Below, piece by piece: positions 55,801-64,000 of a stretch of 64,000 bases of DNA. The stretch is from Notolepis coatsorum. Lineage: Eukaryota > Chordata > Actinopteri > Aulopiformes > Paralepididae. Numbering within the stretch: position 1 is the stretch's first letter; every line of letters starts with the position of its first letter. The notes under the pieces were generated by a model. That model worked only from the letters and a program-made list of their open reading frames with translations, was not told where the DNA came from and searched no databases. Position numbers and translations under genes: made by a program. The DNA lies in the NCBI GenBank assembly GCA_963971535.1, contig OZ020593.1, forward strand, positions 38,545,932 to 38,609,931. Reading direction: 5' to 3'.

Positions 55801-58800
55801 CTATCATTACTCATTACTGTATTCAAGTTCAGGAGGTTACAGTGTGACTTTTAGAGATAAAATATAAAGGCATTTCCACATAGATGAAACTGCAGGTCAT
55901 ATATGCATGGTTTTCAAAAAATAAAATTCGAACAAAAAAAAACATTAAGTAAAAAATTTGCTTTTAATCCAGGTTCTTCTTGTTTTACTGCTGTTTTGCT
56001 TGATGCTGCCCCTAGTGTGTACTGTGCGCTTGGAGTAGCACCGAACAGCAGTCAGACGAGGCTGGATTGAAAGTACATTCTTGTCTAAACTGATAATTCT
56101 TACAATGTGAAATCTGTCTGTTCATTACAAGTGAAAACTGCTGTTGAAGAAAGGGGAAGAAGCTCTGTGGAAATGTCTTTATTTTCATATTTTTTTTTTA
56201 ATTTTTTTTAATTTTTTTTTTTTTGCAGTAGTGGTGAGTTCTGGATCTCTAGAAGCCACGCTGGCTACAGCCGAGCTCCAGAACTCACACAGAATAAGGA
56301 GAGTTCTGCTCAGTACTGGTGAATAACATATCATTCAACAAGTGACAAATATAAAGGAATAAGACTGAATAACATAACATTCAACAAGCGACAAATATAA
56401 AGGAATAAGACTGAATAACATAACATTCAACAAGCGACAAATATAAAGGAATAAGACTGAATAACAACATTCAACAAGCGACATATAAAGGGATAAGACT
56501 GAATAACATAACATTCAACAAGCGACAAATATAAAGGAATAAGACTGAATAACATAACATTCAACAAGCGACAAATATAAAGGAATAAGACTGAATAACA
56601 TAACAAGCGACAAATATAAAGGAATAAGACTGAATAACATAACATTAAACAAGCGACAAATATAATGGAATAAGACTGAATAACATAACATTCAACAAGC
56701 AAGCAAATATAAAGGAATAAGACTGAATAACATAACATTAAACAAGCGACAAATATAAAGGAATAAGACTGAATAACATAACATCCAACAAGCGACAAAT
56801 ATAAAGGAATAAGACTGAATAACATAACATCCAACAAGCGACAAATATAAAGGAATAAGACTGAATAACATAACATTCAACAAGCGACAAATATAAAGGA
56901 ATGAGACTAGAAGGAAACATACAGTGACAACATGATAACCTTTTCACCAAGCCTACTATCCACCCGCTGATATTATTCGTATTACTTTTCATCTCTGTCA
57001 ACATCAGTTGGGCCAAGGTGTGCTGGTGCAGCTGTCTCCCTCACTGATCAAGAGGCAGAAGACCCACTTCCACAACCTTCCCTGCGGCGCCTCCATCATC
57101 CTGGGCAACAACGGCTTCGTGTGGCTGTACCCCACCCCGGGGCAGCAGGACGAGGATGCTGGGGGCTTCCACACCAGTCTGGAGGTGAGAGTGTAACAAC
57201 ATCCGGCTCTCCCGCATGGGTAGCAAAATATCTGCCGAAAGGGGGAACTATTAACACTTTAACCGCCGAAAACGCCGGAACTCGTCATTCCTAGCCATGC
57301 TCATTCTGCCGTAACTCGTCTTTGATGTCAATATTTCAAAAATCTGTCATCGAAATCATATTTCCTTTCCGAAGCCCTGAGACACACTGCTGATCTCCTC
57401 TCAACTCTCTAGCGGTTCAAGAGCGCCATCTGGTGGCCGATCGGCAGATCGCCAACCGGATATTAACCTTTGAACCGGTAGTGCTCATCCATATGTGGTC
57501 CGGCCACTCGCTATCGTTAGAGAGACTCCGTCTTGATACAGTGAACATCGATCGGTGCAAATAACTCGAAAAAACAACATGATTTGGACGTATATACTAT
57601 TATACAACCTGGAAATGGATCGGGCATTTCTACATCCCATAATAGAAAAAATTCTGTTCCACGCTCATCTGCCAGCGGCGCGAGGAAGCCACGGTAAGAT
57701 TCAGCGTTATATTCTAACGTGTTCTTTACTAACTGCTCTGATGAACATATGACCCACTCTGGATGAATCATCTAACGCTGCCCACGGAATTATAAACGAT
57801 CCCCCGCCCATCCGGTCATTATCAGATGATACGTAGAAACTTCTAGAAGCACGTCCATTTGAAATTTTTTATCTCGCACAGATTCCTACCAAACTGTATT
57901 TGATCATCAATATAATGCATTTAGGGCTATAAATCACGTTCTGAAGAAAGCTGCAGAAAACGATAAAAACATACTTATACTTTAGACCATATTTTAGTAT
58001 GAATATGTGAATGAAAAAGTTTAACGTTGCTACACCCTGAACAATACATATAGGACATTGAATGGGCCATAATAATGGCAATTTAGCAATAGAATTTAAA
58101 AAGTTATAGCCCTGCAAAGAAGGGGAACTTCTCCATGTTAAATAGGGCTGGCGAGGGATGGTAAATTATTAATTTAACCCTGGCGATTAAAGTGTTAACA
58201 CCCAGCTGGCCAAGGGAGATATGATGTTTTGCCTCAACACAGACTGGAGCTAGACATTTTAGTACGCCAATTTTGAGGTGAGAATGAGAAATAGATCGGA
58301 ATAGATTACTTTGGTGGTCATACTGGAAATGGTATGCAATGAAAATGCATACTGTATGTCATTTGTTGAAATGGAAACAACATTTGGGGACATCTGTAAC
58401 TGCTGGAGACGCTCATCAATGTTAGATAGCTTAGCTCATGCTGTTTCGGTTACATTGACACATTGTAACATTACAACTCTGACTAGCTAACTTTGGTTTA
58501 GCTATAAAGCTGCTTTAGCTTCAGCCAACAGGGTGTTTTAACACCACAGTCCCAACTAGTCCGGGTGCTCATTGGAGCACATTATGTCCGCAGCATGCTA
58601 TAGTGGATCATAAATAGTTCCACCCAATTAATAAAGGACATAAGGGCATACAAATACATTTTATGTCGTCTCGTGACTTTTTCATTCTAAGCTAGAGTCC
58701 CCCATTGGAATTGATAATTTTAAAGAATAAATTGGACACCTTCTTGCCATGGAGTGATCATGTTTTTAATATTGTGTTTTCATTGAAATGTGAAAGACAT

Positions 58801-58965
58801 TTTCTCTATTTTCTTTTATATTTGTGTGCTCTCAATATCTTGTTTTTATCCAAAAGTTATTTACATTTCATCAAATTATAAATGATCTATGTGTACTTTT
58901 TTCGCCATCTAACCATCTTGCAAGTGTTGATCTATGTGTTGTCTTCCTTACTGTGTTATTTATGT

Positions 58966-59000
<35 letters not shown>

Positions 59001-59543
59001 CTCTCATCTCATCTCAGGCTGTCTCCCTGTCAGATCGCGAGGTGATCTCCAGGTTGAGGAACTGCCTGCTGGCCCTGGCAGCACAGAAAGTGCTGCTGTA
59101 TGACACCAGCGTCCTGTACTGTTATGAGTCTTCTCTCTCACACCAGGTAAGATGTTATGAGTCTTCTCTCTCACACCAGGTAAGATGTTATGAGTCTTCT
59201 CTCACACCAGGTAAGGGGTTACTTGTGTCCAAGGTGATGGAGGTAAAGGACACGTATACAGCCATGTTAAAAGAGCTCTTTCAGATCACTTCAGAATCCC
59301 TCCGATGTGCGATGTAGTACATGATCTGTATGATGTTTGTGCTCTTCGAAGTGAAGTGTCTGTCTTATCTGTCTGTCTGTCTATCTGTCTGTTTATATTT
59401 ATCTGTCCATTTATTTATCTGTAGTATCTATTTATCTGACTGCCTGTTATTTTGTTTTGTAGATCAAGGACATCTTAAAGCCAGAGGTGATGGAGGAGAT
59501 AGTGCTGATGACACGACAGAAGCTTGTTGAACATGAGGGTTAG
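46890..59543 (+). CDS. exosc2: exosc2 (Rrp4), RNA exosome cap subunit, nine coding exons, complete
   Basis: EXOSC2/Rrp4 is one of the three S1/KH cap proteins that sit on the exosome ring and guide RNA to the nuclease, in nucleus and cytoplasm. Coding exons: 46890-47011, 47278-47379, 51871-51916, 52580-52669, 53294-53359, 55282-55350, 57008-57184, 59018-59146, 59463-59543. They join in frame to 293 codons, the human length. Order: N-terminal domain with KDLVVPGDVITSDTGFM and GHGTYMDEEKL, S1 domain (about 80-160) with VGDVVVGRITEVQQKRWKVE, KH domain with GASIILGNNGFVWLYPTP, C-terminal helices with YCYESSLSHQ and IKDILKPEVMEEIV. Odd points: intron 1 uses a GC donor; the intron-1 acceptor and exon-8 donor are triplicated; the exon-5 donor (GTATCC) is weak. 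The ATG at 46890 fits the MA..MRLP start of the family; a second ATG follows 12 bases later. Confidence 0.96.
47094..47288 (+). repeat. Triplicated 3' splice acceptor of exosc2 intron 1 (67, 64, 64 bp)
   Basis: Three head-to-tail units each hold CAGTCAACATGCT.., a TTGTTGTT/pyrimidine stretch, an AG, and the first bases of exon 2 (GGCCATGGCAC). AGs lie at 47158-47159, 47212-47213 and 47276-47277. Only the last gives the conserved protein; the two upstream copies are decoys that shift the frame. Confidence 0.9.
47381..47562 (+). mobile_element. LINE 3'UTR fragment starting at the exosc2 exon-2 donor
   Basis: TAAATGTCATGTATGTT.. matches the LINE 3'UTR (compare 46324-46500) and runs to GTTAAATAAAGTGTTCATTCATT. 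The match begins one base after the exon/intron junction, so intron bases +2 onward of this donor come from the LINE. Confidence 0.85.
48448..48695 (+). mobile_element. tRNA-derived V-SINE-like element
   Basis: Head GTGGCTTGGGAGTAGAGCAG.. with B box GGTTTGATTCT, central GTCCTTGAGCAAGACACTGA and GTGTGTGAATG blocks, and 3' end TTGTAAAGCGCTTTGG..AAGCGCTATATAAATACAGCCATTTACC, the hallmark of a widespread fish SINE. Located in exosc2 intron 2. Confidence 0.9.
49286..49438. promoter_or_regulatory. Cluster of five TTCnnGAA motifs with a TATA-like box
   Basis: TTCnnGAA occurs at 49286, 49313, 49348, 49375 and 49410 within two and a half ~62-bp repeats that also contain TGATGATGTCAT. TATTTAAG follows at 49431. 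TTCnnGAA is the core of heat-shock elements. This could be the U3 region of an old LTR or a cryptic promoter; no transcript evidence. Confidence 0.4.
49439..50920. other. Intron 2 sequence with a fragment of the TATAGCACC repeat family
   Basis: The 49684-49745 part resembles 1734-1800. The rest shows no recognisable feature. Confidence 0.35.
50930..51130. repeat. GTTATGATGCAGAAAGCT repeats and GCTAACGTTAGC palindromes
   Basis: About five imperfect ~20-bp units (50937-51026), then two GCTAACGTTAGCT palindromes at 51053-51085. Confidence 0.7.
51942..52010 (-). mobile_element. LINE 3' tail fragment in exosc2 intron 3
   Basis: TGATTGATTGAAAACTTTATTAACAGATTGCAG.., same terminal sequence as the young LINE family, very short copy. 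Confidence 0.85.
52351..52524. repeat. 64-bp near-perfect palindrome and TTAA-spaced ~30-bp tandem units
   Basis: 52351-52414 reads TTAACCCTTTCACTACCACA.. and folds on itself around a central TTAA with one mismatch. Diverged copies of the half-unit follow to 52524, each starting at TTAA. Located in exosc2 intron 3. TTAA plus CCCTTT ends recall piggyBac termini. Confidence 0.85.
53697..54555. repeat. ~36-41-bp minisatellite, about 22 copies, exosc2 intron 5
   Basis: Unit GAGCAATAACTAACTCCACAATGTGACACATGTCTGTTGAA, with versions lacking CTGTTGAA-region bases (lengths about 36, 38, 41). Confidence 0.93.
56320..56905. repeat. ~46-bp minisatellite, about 13 copies, exosc2 intron 6
   Basis: Unit GAATAACATAACATTCAACAAGCGACAAATATAAAGGAATAAGACT, with small deletions in some units. 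Confidence 0.93.
57255..58194. mobile_element. Non-autonomous piggyBac-like element, copy 2 (940 bp), exosc2 intron 7
   Basis: TTAA at 57251-57254 and 58195-58198; ends CACTTTAACCGCC / CACTTTAATCGCC in inverted orientation. Clearly related to copy 1 over most of its length (e.g. GAGCGCCATCTGGTGGCCGA and CATCAATATAATGCATTT blocks). Confidence 0.85.
59129..59216 (+). repeat. Triplicated exon-8 end and 5' splice donor of exosc2 (33 and 31 bp)
   Basis: The last bases of exon 8 with the donor (TGTTATGAGTCTTCTCTC..CACCAG|GTAAGA) are repeated three times, with donors at 59147, 59180 and 59211. All three match the CAG|GTAAG consensus. The first reproduces the conserved protein; the second would add 11 in-frame codons; the third shifts the frame. 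Confidence 0.92.
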
Positions 59544-59816
59544 AGGGCGGAGTGATGACCACCCGTCCACCCCGTGACAAGCAACACAAAATGTGCCTCT
59601 CTTGCATTCCAAGTCGAGGAACCAGATAACCCAACGACAACCACGCCAGGGACTTGAGCACCGGCCCTAAGGACTGATTGCCTCTGAAGGACACAGATTA
59701 TAGCTACAGTACTGTGCAAAACCTTTGGCCACCTGAGAAAATTAGGTTTAAAGCTGCAGTATTTATCTCGGCAGTAAGTGTTAATTTGCTCAGAAAAATA
59801 CACAATTTAATATTAG

Positions 59817-59847
59817 AATAAATATAAATCAACTTTAATACAATAAA
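59817..59847 (+). promoter_or_regulatory. Two AATAAA signals 3' of exosc2, inside a MITE
   Basis: Hexamers at 59817-59822 and 59842-59847 are the first canonical poly(A) signals after the exosc2 stop (59543). Another lies beyond the MITE at about 61707. Which is used cannot be told from sequence. Confidence 0.5.
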
Positions 59848-60415
59848 AAGAAACAAGAATTTCTTGTGTTTTCCAAATTATGTTGTGAAAGTGCTAGAAA
59901 AACATGGGTTTCGAGGCACCCCTGACTGTTTCATTCCATGTTCTGAATTTGTTAAATTCCACCACCAGCACACCTGGCGCAGTTAATCAACACCTCTATT
60001 AAGTTGATTCAGGTGTGCTGCTGGTGGAATTGAACAAATCCAGAACAGGGAATGGCTGGTGTGCCTTGAGGTGTTGTTTGGGAACGTGGCCCCTAATCAA
60101 GACAACTGTGCCGCTGCCCACTGTTGATAATTTGGAATGGACCCTTGCACAGTTGTCACTACGGGGCCATTTTTGTTTTGTGGAGCAAACCCTAAATCTT
60201 GTCTCAGGTCTTACCCGTGCTCCTGCCTTGCAGCAGCGGCACTCAAAAGACACATTGAAGTTGTAAAAGTTGAAAAGACGAAAGTTAACAATTTTTGTCC
60301 AAATTGTCAATTGTCTCGATTAGGGGCTAGGGAACCATATGTGTTCCTCTAGCCCTCTCACAATATTTTGGGGGAAAACACAAGTAATAATTGTTTATTT
60401 TTATTATTGTATTAA

Positions 60416-61349
60416 CACATTGACCGCCAATCACGTTGTACGACGGGTTTGCTGGTCATGCGAATTCTGCCAAACCACGGTGTACGACGTTAATGAGATC
60501 ACATTTAATTTTTTCGCCATGGTATTCATAATTCCGCCACCCAGCCTCTGCTGAGACAGTGGGACTCTGCACAACAGTGCAACGCTTCAATACCGCCGCC
60601 TGGTGGATGATCGGGCGAGTTACAACCGGAAATGGATCTGGTGATCCGTCCGGCAGTCGCATATTGTTGCGGGACTCTAGACACACATCCGTGTATATGG
60701 ATCGCTGCCATAACTCAATAATCAATATGATTTGGGTGTTTATCGCGCCATACAAACCGGAAATGGATCTAGTCGATCGACGTCAAATAAGTGGGATCTT
60801 TTTCCTCCAGTCTCATCGGCGAACGGTAAGAGGACAGTAACGTTACTTTCAGCTTGATTGTTTATTCTTTTCAATGCGAACCGCTCTGATCAATATATCA
60901 CCCATACTACATAAAGCATTTACTGACGATCACAGAATTATAAACGACCCCCCCCCCCCCTTTCATCCGCGCATGATTAGTCATAACGTTTAGGATCGTA
61001 TTCAGTTGGATTTTTTAATATAGCGTGTATCGTGATTCGCGAATAAACTGCAATCGATAATCTATATTATGCGTTTAGGCCTATAACTAGCGTTCTAGGA
61101 ATTACTGCAGAAAACGATAAAAACATACTTATATTCTAGACGGTATTTTCGTATGAATCTATGAATGAAAAAGTATAACGTTCCTACATCCTGAACGATA
61201 GATAATCGATGTTGAATGGGCCATAGTAATGTCAATTTAGCAATACAATTTAAAAAGTTATAGTCCTGCAAAGAAGGTGAACATCTCCATAGGCTTAGAC
61301 TGGCGGCAGTGATCATACATTGAAAGATAGAAGCGTGGCAGTCAATGTG
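60416..61349. mobile_element. Non-autonomous piggyBac-like element, copy 3 (934 bp)
   Basis: TTAA at 60412-60415 and 61350-61353; ends CACATTGACCGCC / CACATTGACTGCC inverted. More diverged from copies 1 and 2 but shares the same internal order. Nested in the Tc1-like MITE. Confidence 0.82.
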
Positions 61350-61482
61350 TTAAGGTTGTTTTGTATCCATTGTAATGTCATATGGTGTTTTTCCTGAGCA
61401 AATGACCACTTACAGCTTAGATAAATACTATAGCTTTATACCTACTTTTCTCGATTGCCCGAGACTTCTGCACAGTACTGTA

Positions 61483-62080
61483 TACCAATTTTGATACAAA
61501 CGGGCAGCTCGACCAGGAGAAGCATCACTGTCCTGTGTTTAGTTCATACCAAATTTCTACCAGAAAGGTATTATTGATTTACTGTATCAGAATGCTATTG
61601 CATTCAGAAGCTGTCAAAACAGCTATTCCTCATTCATTCAATATTTTTTAGAGAACTGTATTAGACTGTCGATAATATATCATGCTTTTGTATGAAGACT
61701 GTCATGTAATAAACTCAAAACTTTTTCCAAGTAATTTTCTGTGCGTCACACTTTGTTGAAGAGAATAGGCAACAATAACTGATGTCTGTTTGTGTTTTAC
61801 TGTGAAATATATTTGTCAACATTTATGCTTGTTTTGCCTTACCATAAGTAAAAGCATGCGAGAACAGAGAAAGCAAATCTGTGTGCGAATAAATTTAATT
61901 GGCAAGAGGTTGGTTGCGACTTTAGAGACACAACTTCATTTGATTTATATTGATTATTCATATATTTCGGCCTGCCCTTTCATTATTTCCTGTTTCTTTT
62001 GTGTCCTGCTCATTCATATCTGTTAATAAATTGATGTTTGCTCTTGTTGTGGTACACAACAGTGTCCCATCTAGTCCAGT
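61483..62080. other. exosc2-abl1 intergenic sequence
   Basis: AT-rich, with an AATAAA at about 61707 that could be a distal exosc2 poly(A) signal. No coding frame is supported. Confidence 0.35.
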
Positions 62081-62089
62081 CTTCTCGGA

Positions 62090-62560
62090 TGCCTCTGCTC
62101 AGGACTCTACTAGCCCTGGCACGGACACGCACGCACGCTGTTTGACGTCGAACGTGGCCCCGCCCCCATATCTCAGTAAACCACCTTGCGTTGCGTGCGG
62201 AAATATGGCGGCGTCAGCGACAACTACTCGACCGAAGTTTATTATTACTTCTACTCTCACGGCAGAACAATGAATAAGTACACAAACCAAGGGCTTGGTG
62301 ACGAAGAGTTTGGTCATTGTAAAAGTCGAGGAGGAGGCTTTGCAGAGACGACCTGACAGAGAGAGAGAGAGAGAGAGAGAGCTGTGGCTGCTGGCGTGAG
62401 TTGGCTGCTCCCGAGTCCGCGCCGTGATTAGAGCGCCTCGGTGCGGCTGCAGGGGGAAGACACTCCGCAGGACGGGACGGGACCAGAGTGGACGCGGAAG
62501 TTTGGAGAAATAACTGAATAATACCGAGGGTTGGATGTACATTGCGGCAAAGGTTTATTA
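62090..62560 (+). promoter_or_regulatory. abl1: Putative abl1 promoter (1b), CpG-rich with YY1 and GC-box motifs
   Basis: CpG-dense compared with its surroundings. It contains CCCCGCCCCC at 62158-62167, a YY1-type AAATATGGCGGC at 62201-62212 and a (GA)n tract near 62360. Lies 1.2-1.7 kb upstream of the abl1 1b start codon. The transcription start is not determined. Confidence 0.45.
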
Positions 62561-63782
62561 TTCTGGTTGTCAGTAATGTGTTGGTCGAAGCATTAAAGTA
62601 CGTGGGCCGACTTGTATCACCGGCGCGTTATATCAATAAGAAGCCAGGAGCCAACTGTTGACTGTTCTGTGCTGCATACCAGAAGCTAGCTGCAGCATTA
62701 GCTCTAGATAGCCAGTTAGCCCTGCATTCCACAACTTTGTATGGCCTTTCTGCTTATTTCTTAACATATTACGCTTGGAGACTAGTTCTCCCTGTATCTC
62801 ATTTAAGTTTGCCACATCACATTTCAAGTTGTTAACGTGGTTGCTTGTGACATTGCCTTGGTGGCGAAGTTGGCGTCACTGTTATTTCTCCTTGCATTTC
62901 ATATGTTGACTGTTTTGAGAGACTAGGATTATTATACATGTTCAAGTCGTCCAGCACCCTGTTACTTACTGACATGAGGTCAACTTATGACTTAATTAAC
63001 CCAATAATATCCTTCGCTTGTCAAATTATCGTTGCATACTGTTTTTACGCAATGTTGATAAAGAAAAAAGTTTAAGGGCGCACATCCAAAATATCATGTT
63101 GATTTGTGGCCATCTAGGACAGTGTACAGTAGGAGTTACCACGTGTGCTTATAGTTCATAACATCTTGTGACACAAACGTTGGGAACATTTACAGAAGAC
63201 TGTTACTCAAAAGTTTCATCTCGTATTACCTTGGAGACATTTTAGTCACTTTTGTTTGCTGAGGTTACTTACTAGCTCATACACTCATTGGGGAGTTTTT
63301 CTTTACCTGAGTCGCCCAAGCCTTAGGTATGCTTCTCTGATCCACTTTGGTGGAAGAGTTCACCATTGTGCCATATCAAAACATCATGTCAACACAGTAC
63401 GTTTGTGGTTCAAGCCTGCATCACATTTGTTCCTGCTTCTTCAGGGTGTATGAATGTATTTAGTTTGCTTGAAAACACCACAAATACATCTTGGATCGCC
63501 ATCGATGTATATGGATTGGTCTTTTTCCCAGCATCCAATGCAACTGCATCCCAGTGATCTTTAAAACTCCCCGGTGCCATTAATGCATGATAAACAGAGA
63601 CATATCGAAGTCACAAGGAGCTGCAGTGTTGTCAATCATCATCCCCACTCCAGAGGAGGCCAAACTGACCCAGGGGAAAGGGCTCCTGCTTCCCCCCCCC
63701 TCCCTGCCCGCCTGGTGGCCAGCCCTGGGACAGTGTGAGGCCAGCTTGGAGAGTCCCGGCTGCAGCCTGGCACCCTGCCCTT
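62561..63782 (+). other. abl1: abl1 5'UTR or upstream intron
   Basis: Non-coding; long 5' leaders are known for ABL1 1b transcripts. No repeats recognised. Confidence 0.35.
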
Positions 63783-63909
63783 ATGGGGCAGCAGCCGGGG
63801 AAGTTTGTCGGGGACCAGAGGAGACCCAGCCTGCCGGCCTTCATCAAGGGAGGGAAGAGGGAGTCCTCGCGCCATGGGGCCCACCACTGCAACGTCTTTG
63901 CTGTACACG
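63783..63909 (+). CDS. abl1: abl1 exon 1b: N-terminal cap of the Abl tyrosine kinase (partial gene)
   Basis: ABL1 is a non-receptor tyrosine kinase acting in cytoplasm and nucleus. This first exon encodes MGQQPGK.., with Gly2 as the N-myristoylation site of isoform 1b. The myristoylated cap docks in the kinase C-lobe and keeps the enzyme off. The [16 protein letters not shown] and HHCNVF blocks match the vertebrate 1b cap. The exon ends after 42 codons plus one base at a GTAAGG donor (63910), giving a phase-1 junction that fits the known split codon (Glu) before exon 2. The SH3, SH2 and kinase exons lie right of the window. Confidence 0.93.
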
Positions 63910-64000
63910 GTAAGGGCAAACCTTCTTCTCCATGGCCGTTCAGCCACTGCTCAACCACCCGCGAGGCTGCTGGTCTCACTGGTCTAGCCTTTGACCTCTT
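63910..64000 (+). other. abl1: abl1 intron 1 (start)
   Basis: Begins with the consensus donor GTAAGG; runs off the window. Confidence 0.8.

Larger units (their letters stand above)
59707..61480. mobile_element. Tc1/mariner-like MITE (TA target), holding a nested piggyBac-like element
   Basis: Both ends read TA-CAGTACTGTGCA.. in inverted orientation with partial pairing over ~42 bp, flanked by TA (59705-59706, 61481-61482). Inside is a second hairpin (about 59914-60075). Without the nested element the length is ~836 bp. It lies just 3' of the exosc2 stop and carries AATAAA at 59817 and 59842. Confidence 0.75.

Noticed and set aside
63587..63987. Other frames over the abl1 first exon
   Set aside because: They overlap the GC-rich abl1 exon in wrong frames or strand and show no conserved domain.

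Overview
The window comes from a bony-fish (teleost) nuclear genome. Three host genes, all on the + strand, are recognisable from their protein sequence: the last coding exon of prdm12 (305-738), a complete nine-exon exosc2 (46890-59543, 293 codons), and the first coding exon of abl1, isoform 1b (63783-63909). PRDM12-EXOSC2-ABL1 in this order and orientation is also the arrangement on human chromosome 9q34, so synteny supports all three calls. The repeat content (L1 with two ORFs, L2/Rex-type LINEs, BEL/Pao, DIRS remnants, tRNA-derived SINEs, many fold-back MITEs) is typical of teleosts. I cannot name the species.

From 739 to about 46.6 kb lies the prdm12 3'UTR followed by a dense nest of mobile elements. 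In order: a truncated L1 split by a TTAA-flanked element (2088-3865); a SINE (4017-4252); a palindromic MITE with 10-bp target duplications (6231-6678); a long fold-back whose arms (6690-6905 and 8953-15568) enclose a putative solo LTR (7054-8897) and a full-length L1 (9013-15390, minus strand); a tandem array built from the tail of a local LINE (15855-17791) with a 1-kb TIR transposon in it; an L1 RT fragment; a young LINE with a long intact ORF (19958-24071) inserted into an older reversed copy of itself; a (ACT)n tract; a nearly intact BEL/Pao LTR retrotransposon (25996-35104) sitting inside a small fold-back element; a 49-bp minisatellite; more LINE, L1, SINE and DIRS fragments; and another long-ORF LINE copy (44128-46550) just upstream of exosc2.

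The host genes do unrelated jobs: PRDM12 is a zinc-finger chromatin regulator, EXOSC2/Rrp4 is an RNA-binding cap subunit of the RNA exosome, and ABL1 is a tyrosine kinase. They are neighbours by ancestry, not an operon. The exosc2 introns are heavily invaded: a LINE tail abuts the exon-2 donor, a SINE and a possible 4-kb transposon lie in intron 2, minisatellites lie in introns 5 and 6, and a piggyBac-like MITE lies in intron 7. The most unusual local structure is that two exosc2 splice sites are tandemly triplicated: the intron-1 acceptor, and the exon-8 donor together with the end of that exon.

Positions were read by eye. Exon boundaries of exosc2 close in frame at every junction. TE ends are given to the base only where a target-site duplication or terminal repeat could be seen.
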